Assembly: GCA_963803775.1 (NCBI GenBank)
Contig: CAWDNS010000004.1
Coordinates: forward strand, 186,001 to 250,000
Source: JABCZH01 sp963803775
GTDB lineage: Bacteria > Acidobacteriota > Terriglobia > Terriglobales > Acidobacteriaceae
Direction of reading: 5' to 3'
DNA: 64,000 nt
Part shown: one piece after another, positions 8,655-18,609 of the stretch
How positions within the stretch are numbered: position 1 is the stretch's first letter
How the letters are laid out: each line of letters begins with the position of its first letter
Notes under the pieces: generated by a model
Seen by the model: only the letters and a program-made list of their open reading frames with translations
Databases searched by the model: none
What the model was told of the DNA's origin: nothing
Program-made: the position numbers and the translations under genes

Positions 8655-11600
8655 TTACCGAACGCTGGCAGGCGCCGTCGTCGAGTCCGCTTTCTTGGCC
8701 GAGAACGACGTCAGCAGAGTCTTGAGTATCACGTACAGCACCGGAATGAAGAACAGGTTCAACACGGTGGAGAACAACATCCCGCCCACAATCGCCGTCC
8801 CTACCGAGTGCCGTCCCAGCTTGCCAGCGCCGGTTGCGAAGTAAAGCGGCAGCACACCGAACACGAATGCAAACGATGTCATGAGGATCGGGCGCAACCG
8901 CAATTCTGCCGCTTCAATCGCTGCGTTGATGATGGTGCGACCCTGCGCCAGCAACTGCTCCGCAAATTCGACAATCAGAATTGAGTTCTTCGCCGAAAGT
9001 CCGATCAACATGACCAGACCGATTTGCACATAAACGTCGTTCACCAACCCGCGCATCTGGATGAAGAGCAACGCGCCAAGCACCGCCATGGGAACTGCCA
9101 GCAGAATGATGAACGGCAGCGCGAAACTCTCATACTGGGCCGACAGCGTCAGATACACCACCAGAATGCCCAGTCCGAAAATGATGATTGCCTTACCACC
9201 GGCTTCAACTTCCTCGAGCGCCAAGCCCGTCCATTGGAACGTCATGCCTTGCAGCATGTTCTGCTTCGCCAGATCTTCCATCGCCTGCAGGCCCTGGCTC
9301 GAACTGTATCCCGGAGCGGCGGCTCCGTCGATTTCCGCCGAGCGGAACAAATTGTAGTGATTGATGACCTGCGGTCCGGAAGTTTCCTTCAAGGTAACAA
9401 GATTTCCCAGCGGCACCAGGCCATTGGAACTGGAGCGAACGTAGTAATTCCGCAGGTCCCCCGCTTTCATGCGGAACGGCTGGTCAGCCTGCACATAAAC
9501 CCGGTAGGAACGATTATTGAAATCGAAATCATTGACGTATTGCGAACCCATGTAGACGCCGAGGGCCTGCGAGACCTGATCGATCGGCACTCCAATGGCC
9601 TTCGCCTTCTCGCGATCAATGGTCACCAGTTGCTGCGGATCATTCGCCGTAAAACTGGTGAACAGCCCGGTCAGATCCTTCCGCTGGCGGCTGTTGCCAA
9701 CGATCTTATGTGCGACCGTGTCGATATCCTGTAGCGTGTTGCGTCCCAAATCCTGCAGCTCAAACTGAAATCCGCCGAAGCTTCCGATGCCGCTGATGGC
9801 CGGTGGTTCGAACGCCACCACGATCCCGCCCGGAATACCGAAGAGTTTTGGCGAGACTCTCGCGACAATGTCACTCGCGGCATGACCTTTGCCTTTCCGG
9901 TCATCGATGGGCTTCAGCGGCGCGAATACAAGTCCGTAGTTCGACGAACTCCCTCCTGACAGCGAAAACCCAGGGACAGAAAAGGTACCGAAAACATCGG
10001 GATCGGCTAGCAGAATCTTTTCCGCTTGCGAAGCAATGTCGGTCGTATACGACAGCGATGCGCCTTGCGGCGCCTGCACCACCACAATGAAGTAATTCTG
10101 GTCCTCCTGCGGCACAAAGCCGGTAGGCACGTGAACATACATGTAAGCCGTCGCACCAAGTCCGGCCAGGAACAGCACGATCATCACGTAGCGATAATTC
10201 AACACTTTGCAAATGGCCTTGCCGTAGCCAGTCCCCAAGCCATGGATGGCCGCGTCAATTCCATGCGCGAACTTACGGTACCCCTTCGAGAGCCACCCAA
10301 TGTGCGTCCAGTCGAAGACCGAATACTTGTGTTCCTCGCCTCGCAGCAGGATGGCCGCCAGGGCAGGCGATAGCGTAAGCGCGTTGAACAACGAGATGGC
10401 AATTGAAAATGCGATGGTTAAGGAGAATTGCCGGTAGAGAATTCCGGTCGTGCCTGGAAAGAACGATACCGGTACAAACACCGAAATCAGCACCAGCGAT
10501 GTCGCCACTACCGCGCTCGCAACCTCCGCCATGGCCGCGGATGTGGCCGCATGCGCGTCAGTCTCTCCCTGATTGATGTGCCGCTGCACGTTTTCGATGA
10601 CCACAATCGCATCATCGACCACCAGACCGGTGGCCAGAGTGATGCCGAAGAGCGTCAACGAATTGACTGAGAAATCAAAAATCTTGATGAAAGCAAAAGT
10701 GCCAATCAGAGAAACCGGGATTGTAACCGCAGGAATAACGGTGGCGCGCCAGTCCAGCAGAAACAGAAAAATCACGATGATGACGATGACTATCGCTTCT
10801 TCCAGTGTGGTGACGACTTCCTTGACCGAGTCCCCCACCACCGTCGTCGTATCGAATGCGATCACGTACTTGATCCCCGGAGGAAACGACTTCGATAGCT
10901 CCTCCAGTTCCGCCTTGGCGGCTTTGTCCACCGCCAATGCGTTGGCATTCGAGAGTTGCTGTACTCCCACGCCAATCGCCTGATGCCCGCTGTACAAGAG
11001 GTTAGTGTCGTAATTCTCCGCCCCGATTTCTGCACGCCCCACGTCCTTAAGCTGGACGATCCCGTTGTTGGTGTTCTTGAGGATGATGCTCTCGAATTCC
11101 TTCGGTTCCGACAGACGGCCCACCACGCGCAGTGTCACCTGAAAACTCTGCTTCTGATCCGCCGGGGGGCGCCCCAACTGCCCGGCGGGAATTTCGACGT
11201 TCTGCTCTTGTAACGCCGAAACTACATCAGCCGCCGTCAACTGCCGCGCAGCCAGCTTCGTCGGATCAAGCCAGATTCGCATCGCATACTTGCGTTCGCC
11301 GAAGATGACGACATCGCCGACACCGGGAATGCGCTTCAGCGCGTCCTTTACATAAACGTCCAGATAGTTGGAAATGTACTCGTTCGAAAGGCTGGCATCG
11401 GGCGAGTAAAATCCCGCTGCAAAAACGAAGTTCGGGTTTGCCTTGGTGATGGTAACGCCGGTGTTCTTGATTTCCTGTGGCAGCCGGCCTTGCGCCGTTG
11501 CCACCCGGTTCTGCACATCGACGGCTGCAATGTTCAGGTCATACCCGGTACGAAAAGTTACATTGATGTTGCTGGTGCCGTCATTTGAACTCGTCGAGGT

Positions 11601-11834
11601 GATGTAGTGCATACCCTCGACTCCGTTGATCTGCTGCTCCAGCGGAATGGTGACCGCCGATTCAACCACTTGTGCGTTCGCGCCCACGTAGTTGCTGCTG
11701 ACCGTCACCTGCGGCGGCGAGAGGTTGGGATACAGCGAGATCGGCAAGCTGGGGATGCAGACTGCGCCTGCAAGAATGATCAGCAGGGCGCACACCGTGG
11801 CAAAAATTGGCCGCTTAATGAAGAAATCAACCAA
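8655..11834 (-). CDS. RND efflux pump inner-membrane subunit (HAE1/AcrB family)
   Basis: About 1,059 residues with the AcrB layout: FFIKRPIFATV at the N-terminus, a first porter region, helices with GLVVDDAIVVIENV near residues 400-410 (the proton-relay Asp pair), a second porter half, and IGLSAKNSILIVEF near residue 947 (the relay Lys). It should form a trimer that expels drugs, detergents or lipids from periplasm and membrane. The start is probably TTG at 11832-11834: GAGGAG lies seven bases upstream, and the protein then begins MVDFFIKRPIFA, as usual for the family. A GTG at 11864 gives ten extra residues. The adaptor gene lies just upstream; no TolC-like gene is in the window. Confidence 0.96.
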   Translation of the reverse strand: MVDFFIKRPIFATVCALLIILAGAVCIPSLPISLYPNLSPPQVTVSSNYVGANAQVVESAVTIPLEQQINGVEGMHYITSTSSNDGTSNINVTFRTGYDLNIAAVDVQNRVATAQGRLPQEIKNTGVTITKANPNFVFAAGFYSPDASLSNEYISNYLDVYVKDALKRIPGVGDVVIFGERKYAMRIWLDPTKLAARQLTAADVVSALQEQNVEIPAGQLGRPPADQKQSFQVTLRVVGRLSEPKEFESIILKNTNNGIVQLKDVGRAEIGAENYDTNLLYSGHQAIGVGVQQLSNANALAVDKAAKAELEELSKSFPPGIKYVIAFDTTTVVGDSVKEVVTTLEEAIVIVIIVIFLFLLDWRATVIPAVTIPVSLIGTFAFIKIFDFSVNSLTLFGITLATGLVVDDAIVVIENVQRHINQGETDAHAATSAAMAEVASAVVATSLVLISVFVPVSFFPGTTGILYRQFSLTIAFSIAISLFNALTLSPALAAILLRGEEHKYSVFDWTHIGWLSKGYRKFAHGIDAAIHGLGTGYGKAICKVLNYRYVMIVLFLAGLGATAYMYVHVPTGFVPQEDQNYFIVVVQAPQGASLSYTTDIASQAEKILLADPDVFGTFSVPGFSLSGGSSSNYGLVFAPLKPIDDRKGKGHAASDIVARVSPKLFGIPGGIVVAFEPPAISGIGSFGGFQFELQDLGRNTLQDIDTVAHKIVGNSRQRKDLTGLFTSFTANDPQQLVTIDREKAKAIGVPIDQVSQALGVYMGSQYVNDFDFNNRSYRVYVQADQPFRMKAGDLRNYYVRSSSNGLVPLGNLVTLKETSGPQVINHYNLFRSAEIDGAAAPGYSSSQGLQAMEDLAKQNMLQGMTFQWTGLALEEVEAGGKAIIIFGLGILVVYLTLSAQYESFALPFIILLAVPMAVLGALLFIQMRGLVNDVYVQIGLVMLIGLSAKNSILIVEFAEQLLAQGRTIINAAIEAAELRLRPILMTSFAFVFGVLPLYFATGAGKLGRHSVGTAIVGGMLFSTVLNLFFIPVLYVILKTLLTSFSAKKADSTTAPASVR

Positions 11835-11899
11835 ACCTGCACTCCTCTTTTCGGCCGCGATCACAGAGCGGCCCTATGCGTCTCTAAAAAATGTCTTGG

Positions 11900-12982
11900 C
11901 TAGCTGATCGGCTGTACGGGCGCGCCGTCGATGAGAAACTGGATGCCCGAGATGATCACTTTTTCCCCGGGTTTCAAGCCGTCGTTGACGGCGTAGTCAT
12001 TTCCGATAGTATCGCCGAGAGTGACCGCTCGCTGTTTGGCGACGATACCGTTCTCCGCCTGGGTTGCGACATAAACGAACGACTGTCCGCCGATGCGCGT
12101 CACCGCCAGCACCGGAACCGTCGGCGTGGGTGACGTGCTCCATACCACCCGCGCCTTGACCAGTTGGGCGGTGCGGAACTGGTCCAGCGAGCCGTGGATC
12201 GGCGCTTTCACCAGGATGCCCTGGACCCCGGTATCCACCTGCTGCGACACAAAATCAATTTTCGTGCTCTCGATCAATTCCCCGCTGCTGGTAACAATCT
12301 GCACGGGAAGACCGATGTGGATGCTTGCCGACTTTTCCGTGGGGATATAGATGTAGGCCTCGAGGTCTGCATTCTCATCGACCGTAGTCAAAAGCGTCTG
12401 CGGCGAAACGTAATCTCCAAGGTGAACCGGTATGTCGCCGACGATTCCGTCAAACGGTGCAGTCAGGTTGTAATACGCAAGTTCGCGTTGTTGGGTGGCC
12501 AGCCCCGCCGTCGAAGCTTCCCAATCCGCCTTGGAGTTCTCAAACGCCTGGACCGCCAGCTCGTAATCCTGCTTGCTGCTTACCCCGCCCTCGTAGAGCT
12601 GGCGCTGCCGTTCCACTTCAATCCGGTTGTAGTCGTAGGTCGCTTTCTTCTGTGCCTCGGTACTACGCTGCTGATCTACCGTCGCCTGCTGCTTGAGAGG
12701 ATCGATCGTCATCAACACTTGTCCGGCACGCACATGATCGCCCGACTTCGCCAGGATCCGCGTCAGCGTACCATCCACTTGCGGCTGGATGCTGGCCGAG
12801 CGGCGCGACTTTATCGTCGCCACATACTCGTCCTGCCGCGGCACCGGCGCCAGACTGATGGTTTCGGTCTTGACCGGCAGTGGCTGCGGAGCAGGCTGCT
12901 TGGCCTGGGTATCGTTACACGCGGTACTTGCCAGAACCGCCAAAGCTAACGGAATGATTGCCAGTTTTGTCAGATTGACCAT
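11900..12982 (-). CDS. RND pump periplasmic adaptor (membrane fusion protein, AcrA-like)
   Basis: A signal sequence ends in ASTAC near residue 22, a plausible lipoprotein site though the lipobox is not perfect. Then come the adaptor domains: half-lipoyl (SIQPQVDGTLTRILAKSGDH), a long helical hairpin (QQATVDQQRSTEAQKKATYD), the returning half-lipoyl (YNLTAPFDGIVGDIPVHLGD), and beta-barrel and membrane-proximal domains (VPVLAVTRIGGQSFVYVATQ). It links the RND pump to an outer-membrane channel. ATG 12980-12982 gives the natural signal peptide; a TTG 15 bases upstream is the alternative. The RND subunit follows about 65 bases downstream, so the two form one operon. Confidence 0.94.
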   Translation of the reverse strand: MVNLTKLAIIPLALAVLASTACNDTQAKQPAPQPLPVKTETISLAPVPRQDEYVATIKSRRSASIQPQVDGTLTRILAKSGDHVRAGQVLMTIDPLKQQATVDQQRSTEAQKKATYDYNRIEVERQRQLYEGGVSSKQDYELAVQAFENSKADWEASTAGLATQQRELAYYNLTAPFDGIVGDIPVHLGDYVSPQTLLTTVDENADLEAYIYIPTEKSASIHIGLPVQIVTSSGELIESTKIDFVSQQVDTGVQGILVKAPIHGSLDQFRTAQLVKARVVWSTSPTPTVPVLAVTRIGGQSFVYVATQAENGIVAKQRAVTLGDTIGNDYAVNDGLKPGEKVIISGIQFLIDGAPVQPIS

Positions 12983-13109
12983 CCCCAATATCCCCAATTG
13001 CCGTTTAAAGATGCTCCCTGTGCTTCGGAGGATTCAGTATGTACCAAACTGATGCCGTCCGCCAGCCTGGGGCAAAACCTTTTGGAGCACCTCCGTTGAA
13101 TTCTTATGT

Positions 13110-13121
13110 CGTTTTAAAACG
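13110..13121. promoter_or_regulatory. perfect 12-base palindrome in a divergent intergenic region
   Basis: CGTTTTAAAACG lies between the divergently transcribed RND adaptor gene and the M61 peptidase gene, about 48 bases before the latter's start. A palindrome in this place could be an operator for either gene, for instance for a repressor of the pump. No repressor gene is next to it and no second copy was noticed, so this is only a candidate site. Confidence 0.25.
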
Positions 13122-13168
13122 TCAGCGGCGATGCTACAATTCCGCACGTTATTCACACCGAGGAAGAC

Positions 13169-15052
13169 GTGCAATTACATCGTGGTGTTCGCGCTTTAGC
13201 TTCTCTTTTTTGGCTGCTTGTCTTAGTTACTTCCAATCTCGCCGCACAGACAATTCGACTCCACGTCGACCTGACCGACGCTCCCCGCAATATCTATCAC
13301 GCGCATCTGACCTTTCCCACAAAACCAGGTCAATTGACCCTGGTCTTCCCCAAATGGATTCCCGGCAATCACCGCCCCAGTGGGCCCATCGCAGCTCTCA
13401 CCGGAATTCGCATGGAAGCCGCCGGACAGCCGTTATCCTGGCAACGGGATCCGGTAGATATGTACGCGTTTCACGTCATGGTCCCCGCAGGCGTGACAGA
13501 AATTCAAGTGTCGTTCGACACCATCACTTCTGACGATAACGCCGGCTCGGGCGGTCCAGCCGCCTCCAGCAACATCCTCGACTTGAATTGGAACGCAGTC
13601 GTTCTCTATCCGCAAGGCGCAAAGTCGGACGCGGTCGAGTTCGCACCCTCCATCGCATTGCCCATTGGATGGAAGTTCGGAACTGCGCTAAACGTGACTA
13701 ACACTGTCGCCGGCCAAGTTGAGTTTGCCCCTGTGTCGCTGACCACGCTGGTGGATTCGCCGCTGATCGCCGGAGTTCACTATCGCCGCATCGAATTGAC
13801 CAAACCCGGAGAAACTCCCGTCCACGTTATGGATTTGGTCGCCGACAATGAGGGCGACCTCGCCATGAAGCCGGAAGACTTCGCCGCCTATCAGAAACTT
13901 GTCGCCGAGACCGGAGTGCTTTTCGGTGCGCGCCACTATCGGCAGTATCACTTTCTTTACACGCTGAGCGAGCAGGTTGGCGAACACGGCCTGGAGCATC
14001 ACGAATCCAATGACAGTGTCGCCAACGAGCGTACCTTGCTCGATCCCGATCTGCGCATGATATTCGCCGCTCTGTTGCCGCACGAGTTTGTCCACTCCTG
14101 GAACGGCAAGTACCGCCGCCCGGCTGGCCTGGCGACTCCGAATTACCAGGAACCGATGATTGGCGATTTGCTATGGGTCTATGAAGGCCTGACCGAATAT
14201 CTCGGCAATCTACTGGCGGAACGCAGCGGCCTGTGGACTCCGGATCAATATCGCGAAGCGCTGGCTGCGACCGCCGCCAACCTGGACCACCGTCCCGGCC
14301 GCACCTGGCGGCCTTTGGAAGACACCGCCCGCTCGGTACAGATTCTGCGCCGAATCACCACACCTCAGTGGTCAAGCTGGCGTAGAGGACTCGATTACTA
14401 TCCCGAAGGCGAACTGATCTGGCTCGAAGTCGACGCGACGATTCGCCAGCAGACCCACGGTCAGCGTTCGCTGAATGATTTCTGCCACCAATTTCACGGT
14501 GGCGAAAGCGGCCCGCCCAAGGTTGTTCCATACACTTTCGACGACGTCGTGCGCGGACTAAACCAGATCGCACCTTACGACTGGGCCACACTGCTCAGGC
14601 AAAGGGTCGAATCCACTGGCGCTCACGCGCCACTAGGCGGCATCGAGATCGGAGGCTGGAAGCTGGTTTACAACGACAAGCCGAACCTGCTCACCGAAGC
14701 CATTGAAAAGTTGGTCAAGTTCTCGGATTTCTCGTACTCGCTGGGATTCTCCATTGCCGAAGACGGCAAATTAAACGACGTCATCGTCGGTTCGCCTGCC
14801 TATCAGGCCGGCATCGGGCCGGGCATGAAGCTCGTCGCCGTAAATGGAAGGAAGTGGTCGCAACATGTCCTGCATGACGCACTACAAGCTGCGCAAGGAA
14901 CGAACACTCCGGTTGAATTACTAGTGGAGAACGCTCAATTCTTCAAGACTTATTCGATTTCATATTACGAGGGCGACAAGAACCCGCACCTGGAGGCAGC
15001 TTCGGGCCAACCGGACATTCTCGGAGAGATTCTAAAGCCCCTCACTCATTAG
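13169..15052 (+). CDS. M61 glycyl-aminopeptidase family metalloprotease with PDZ domain
   Basis: A 627-residue secreted protein. The signal peptide (LASLFWLLVLVTSNLAAQ) is followed by an N-terminal beta domain, a catalytic domain with zinc motif HEFVHSW near residue 304 (HExxH), and YEGLTEYLGNL near 336 carrying the downstream Glu ligand. A C-terminal PDZ (GKLNDVIVGSPAYQAGIGPG) lies near 530-600. M61 enzymes remove N-terminal Gly or Ala from peptides, usually in the periplasm. The start is GTG 13169, with GAGGAAG immediately upstream. The gene is divergent from the efflux operon; no partner genes are evident. Confidence 0.93.
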   Translation: MQLHRGVRALASLFWLLVLVTSNLAAQTIRLHVDLTDAPRNIYHAHLTFPTKPGQLTLVFPKWIPGNHRPSGPIAALTGIRMEAAGQPLSWQRDPVDMYAFHVMVPAGVTEIQVSFDTITSDDNAGSGGPAASSNILDLNWNAVVLYPQGAKSDAVEFAPSIALPIGWKFGTALNVTNTVAGQVEFAPVSLTTLVDSPLIAGVHYRRIELTKPGETPVHVMDLVADNEGDLAMKPEDFAAYQKLVAETGVLFGARHYRQYHFLYTLSEQVGEHGLEHHESNDSVANERTLLDPDLRMIFAALLPHEFVHSWNGKYRRPAGLATPNYQEPMIGDLLWVYEGLTEYLGNLLAERSGLWTPDQYREALAATAANLDHRPGRTWRPLEDTARSVQILRRITTPQWSSWRRGLDYYPEGELIWLEVDATIRQQTHGQRSLNDFCHQFHGGESGPPKVVPYTFDDVVRGLNQIAPYDWATLLRQRVESTGAHAPLGGIEIGGWKLVYNDKPNLLTEAIEKLVKFSDFSYSLGFSIAEDGKLNDVIVGSPAYQAGIGPGMKLVAVNGRKWSQHVLHDALQAAQGTNTPVELLVENAQFFKTYSISYYEGDKNPHLEAASGQPDILGEILKPLTH

Positions 15053-15411
15053 CTCCAGCGTCCGGGAATGCAAATTGCGTAAGCGGGCGCGTACGATGGC
15101 GGCGAGAGCGTGAAGGAACATTTCTCCCGTGAAGTGAAATACCGCGCGACCGGCACAGACGGAAACTGGGCCGTTCCAATTACAGTCTTTACTGTATTGT
15201 CCGGAACCGGGCATTGCATTATTTTTCGGACGTACACTTGTTCCGCCACAGGGCGGTCATGGGTTGGCGTCGGCAGCATCAAGTCAGACCCTCACGACCG
15301 CCTTGGTTTCTTCCCCTCGGCGGGTTGACCTGGATTTCCACTGTACGCTCGGTATCACGACCGGAAGGAATTCAATCGCACTTTGTTCAATCGTACCTGG
15401 GAGGTCTTCTC
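15053..15411. other. 359-base intergenic region without a recognisable gene
   Basis: I see no coding region, RNA gene or repeat that I can support here. A 7-bp inverted pair (GGCGGTC at 15252-15258 and GACCGCC at 15296-15302) could form a weak hairpin. The promoter of the small membrane protein gene at 15412 must lie in the right half; its Shine-Dalgarno (GGGAGGT) ends the region. Confidence 0.5.
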
Positions 15412-15630
15412 ATGAAAGCACTGTTCGGTGTAGGTCTGGTGGTGTTGGTTCTCGGGATCTTGTCCTTCTTTGTTCCGGTCCCACACACGGAGCATCATGG
15501 CATCAGCGCAGGTGACTTACACGTCGGTGTCAACACTGAGCATAGCGATCGAATGCCTGCCACCCTCAGCATTGTGCTGGTCGTAGCCGGTGCCGGCATG
15601 ATGATCGCAGGACGTGGCAAGAGCGTCTAG
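15412..15630 (+). CDS. small two-helix membrane protein (DUF3185-like)
   Basis: A 72-residue protein with a strong GGGAGGT Shine-Dalgarno just upstream of ATG 15412. Two hydrophobic helices (ALFGVGLVVLVLGILSFFV and TLSIVLVVAGAGMMIAG) flank a short loop with HTEHHGISAGDLHVGVNTEH, rich in His and acidic residues. The layout resembles small inner-membrane proteins of the DUF3185 type, whose function is unknown. A longer reading frame extends upstream, but the Shine-Dalgarno and the helix position fix this start. It stands alone, convergent with the AsmA-like gene. Confidence 0.7.
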   Translation: MKALFGVGLVVLVLGILSFFVPVPHTEHHGISAGDLHVGVNTEHSDRMPATLSIVLVVAGAGMMIAGRGKSV

Positions 15631-15657
15631 GCCAAGCATAAATAGATGCGTCCCGAC

Positions 15658-17271
15658 CTAAGGTGCCGCATTCTTGCTCTGGTCCTTGCGCCCGAACTCC
15701 ACTCCGAAACGAGGTTCTGACTTCGTGCCGGTAATTGCGACCGGGATTTCCGTCCCCGCGCCGTGCTTGCTGAAAAATGGGTCCACCGGTTTCAGCAGTA
15801 TCGACTTCCATCCCGTAACCATCTGTGAAAGTTTCGCGTCCATGCGCGCTTTGCCATGAAAATCAAATTGCTCTCCATCCAGGCTGTAGGTGCCCGTCAG
15901 ATTCACTTGTGTGCCGGGAATCTGGAACTGCAACTGTGAAAATGAAATCAGCCCATCGCTAAGATTGAATGCGCCCGCCACGTCGGAGGGGACTATGTCC
16001 GCAATATTGTCATGAGCAAGCTTGGGCTTGCCCTGGCTTCTCAGGCTCAGCGCATCGACCTTACCCTGGATCTTGTCGTTTGTGAAATGTGTTCCGGAAA
16101 CCTCAAAGTTTCCCGCTAACTTCAAACGATTGGCGACATCGGGATCTCCGGGCGGCAAATCAAAGTGTGTCTTCAATCGCACACCCCCGGTCATGATCGG
16201 GGGATCAGTTCGTATCGCCAACCTCAGCAGGTCTTCAATCTTCCCTTTCTCAATCACTACGTCGAGTTCCACATGATGGCCTCTGGGCTCCTTCGTCCGC
16301 ACGACTGAGCCGTTCGCCGTCAGCCATGAATCGAGAATTCTCGCTTTTACCGGCTGCAGGTAGGTATCTCCATTGGTTCCATCCACAATGGCGTGGAAGT
16401 CCGTATGCAGTGGCACCGGGCGTCCGCTGATCGCGATACGAAAATCTGGAGTATCGGTCGCTCCATCCACAACAATCTTGTCGAGCACACCTGCAAATTT
16501 TCCAGTCGAGGAAAGAATTCCGCCAATACCCTTGATCGTGCCCAGATCCGCATGGTTGAACGAAAAGCTTCCGCTCACTGGAGTGTCGCGAGGGCTGTCT
16601 GCCTGCCATGGGCCAAACGAGCCACTGGAAAGAATATTTCCCACTGGCTTGGGATTGGTTAGGTTCGCATCGAAATGCATCGGGGCGCCGGGACCAATGC
16701 TGGTCATTTTCAGATCCTCGATGTCAAACTCCAGCGGCAGCTTGCCCGGTCTCAGCGTATTGACAATAAGTTCTGCCCGGTCACAGATAAGCCGGTCCAC
16801 AACGATCTCTATCTTCCCACCCTTGGGGGACATCTTCTTCATTTCGTCGCGATGTTCCCTAGGCGGCAAATTCAACTGCAATCCTTTTACATAAACCGTG
16901 TCCACATGCATGGGCGAGTGCAGAAGATCCAGAATCCCCGTCCGGAACCAGAATTCTGCAACCCCTATAATCGGCTGCACTCCAGGCTCGTGATTGTTGG
17001 GGTCGGTGTCGCCGAAGATCCTGAGTCCTTCGCCCGAAACCTGCAATCCCTTCAGCAGCGACACATGAAACGCGTCAAGCTCAACTTTGCTTTTGAACCT
17101 GGTGGACAGAGTCTCAACCACGCGAACGCGCAGGATCGGTTCAGCGCGGGAGACGAACACGATCCCCACCACCATTACAATCGCAATGACCACCAGAGCA
17201 ATTCCAGCAATCCACCACCAAAAACCGACCCCTGCCTTAGGCCGAGCCGGGTTCTGTTCGTTTTCTGCCAT
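15658..17271 (-). CDS. AsmA-like inner-membrane-anchored protein
   Basis: A 537-residue protein with one N-terminal transmembrane helix (residues 17-41) preceded by a short basic tail, then a long beta-rich periplasmic region. Motifs fit the AsmA/DUF748 group: VELDAFHVSLLKGLQVSGEG at the start of the periplasmic part, and near the C-terminus a repeated beta pattern ending with FDFHGKARMDAKLSQMVTGW and a PVDPFFSKHGAGTEIPVAIT block. AsmA-like proteins form elongated grooves that affect outer-membrane lipid content. The detailed role here is unknown. It is flanked by unrelated genes and probably monocistronic. Confidence 0.75.
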   Translation of the reverse strand: MAENEQNPARPKAGVGFWWWIAGIALVVIAIVMVVGIVFVSRAEPILRVRVVETLSTRFKSKVELDAFHVSLLKGLQVSGEGLRIFGDTDPNNHEPGVQPIIGVAEFWFRTGILDLLHSPMHVDTVYVKGLQLNLPPREHRDEMKKMSPKGGKIEIVVDRLICDRAELIVNTLRPGKLPLEFDIEDLKMTSIGPGAPMHFDANLTNPKPVGNILSSGSFGPWQADSPRDTPVSGSFSFNHADLGTIKGIGGILSSTGKFAGVLDKIVVDGATDTPDFRIAISGRPVPLHTDFHAIVDGTNGDTYLQPVKARILDSWLTANGSVVRTKEPRGHHVELDVVIEKGKIEDLLRLAIRTDPPIMTGGVRLKTHFDLPPGDPDVANRLKLAGNFEVSGTHFTNDKIQGKVDALSLRSQGKPKLAHDNIADIVPSDVAGAFNLSDGLISFSQLQFQIPGTQVNLTGTYSLDGEQFDFHGKARMDAKLSQMVTGWKSILLKPVDPFFSKHGAGTEIPVAITGTKSEPRFGVEFGRKDQSKNAAP

Positions 17272-17397
17272 GAAGAACTATCTTAACTGACACAATTTGC
17301 TGCTGAAGAAAACTGGCGGAGCGTGCAGTCTCGCGCTAACCTTCTCCACACTCGCCCGATTACCGACGAGTTGTTAAGTTCCGAACAGCATTATTTT

Positions 17398-18570
17398 TCA
17401 GGGGGTCACCCTGAACACAATGCCATTGTTTGAGTCCCCACCGTCGTATGTAGTGCCGTACAGGTTGCCATCCTTGGCGAGCACCAGGCCGGCCTCGGGA
17501 GCCATGCCTTCTTTGCCTCCGGTGAAGCTGTGCAGGACGGTTTCGGTGCCGCTGGTATTCAGTTCGAAAACAGTTCCGACGTCCATGGATCCGCCCTGGG
17601 TAGTGATTCCGTAAAGATTACCTGTCGTGTCGCGAATCACTCCGGCGGAAGGATATGCGCCGTCTGAGCCACCGCCAAAACTGTGCAACGTCGTGACGGT
17701 ACCGGTTTTGTCCATCTTGAATATGGTGCCAACGTGCGAAGTTCCGCCTTCGTAGGCAGTTCCATATAGATTGTGGGACATGTCCGCGATTAAGCCCGCG
17801 TAAGGATAGGCACCTTCAACTCCAGCGAAGTTGTGGAGTAAAGTTTCTTTTCCGGCGCTGTCGATTTCGAAAATAGTTCCGAAGCCAGACGTGCCGCCTA
17901 GCGGGGTGGTTCCATAAAGGTTACCGGTTGAATCGCGCAGCAAACTTGACCAAGGGTTGGCTCCATCGATTACGCCGTTCTGGGTGTCTCCAGTGAAACT
18001 GTAGACCATCGTCTCGTTTCCACTGGCATCGAGTTTGAAGACGATGCCGCAACCGTAATTCGCGCAGCCAAGGAATGAACCGCCGCCCGCCGTCGTGCCG
18101 TACAGATTTCCTGCCGAATCCTCGATCACGCCGCCCTCTGGGTTGGCTCCATCAGTTGTGCCACCTTGAAAGCTGTAGAGAACAGTTTCCTGCCCCGAAG
18201 GATCGACTTTGAAGATGGCACCGCTGTTCGAAACGCCGCCCCACACGGTTGCACCGTAAATGTTTCCAGCGGAGTCTCGCACCAGATTGCCGGCGGGGTT
18301 CGCGGCGTCAGGCGGTCCGGCGAAGCTATAGACGATGGACTCCTTGCCGGCGCGGTCGAAGGCAAACAGAGCGCCGTAGCCGTTCGCGCCGCCGTAGAAG
18401 GTGGTGCTGTATGCGCCTCCCTGGCCGTCGGGAATCAGCGCAGCCTGCGGGTTGCTGCCGTCGGGTGAATCCCCAAATGAATAGAGCACGGTGAATGTTT
18501 GCGAATGCGCGAGGCCGGCAAGGGTGAGGATCAGGATTACCGATCCGATGCGGGCTGAGCTGCTGGTCAC
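17398..18570 (-). CDS. secreted GloVer tandem-repeat protein (copy 1)
   Basis: A 390-residue protein: signal peptide of about 23 residues, then about seven repeats of a unit built around LYGTTxxGG, GTIFKxDxxG, ETVLHSF and GAYPxAGxIxD (TIGR03803 Gloeo/Verruco repeat). These repeats probably make a beta-propeller-like surface; no enzymatic activity is known to me. GTG 18568-18570 has AGGAGG six bases upstream. It is the last of three consecutive same-strand GloVer genes, with a 40-base gap from the next one. It ends normally in FRVTP. Function unknown; extracellular or outer-surface location is inferred. Confidence 0.88.
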   Translation of the reverse strand: MTSSSARIGSVILILTLAGLAHSQTFTVLYSFGDSPDGSNPQAALIPDGQGGAYSTTFYGGANGYGALFAFDRAGKESIVYSFAGPPDAANPAGNLVRDSAGNIYGATVWGGVSNSGAIFKVDPSGQETVLYSFQGGTTDGANPEGGVIEDSAGNLYGTTAGGGSFLGCANYGCGIVFKLDASGNETMVYSFTGDTQNGVIDGANPWSSLLRDSTGNLYGTTPLGGTSGFGTIFEIDSAGKETLLHNFAGVEGAYPYAGLIADMSHNLYGTAYEGGTSHVGTIFKMDKTGTVTTLHSFGGGSDGAYPSAGVIRDTTGNLYGITTQGGSMDVGTVFELNTSGTETVLHSFTGGKEGMAPEAGLVLAKDGNLYGTTYDGGDSNNGIVFRVTP

Positions 18571-18609
18571 GTTACTCCTCCTAAATTCTTACTCTTACAA
18601 TTAGTTCCT

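Noticed and set aside
15110..15328. Open frame of 72 codons ahead of the small membrane protein gene
   Set aside because: No Shine-Dalgarno, odd composition, and no similarity to any pattern I know.
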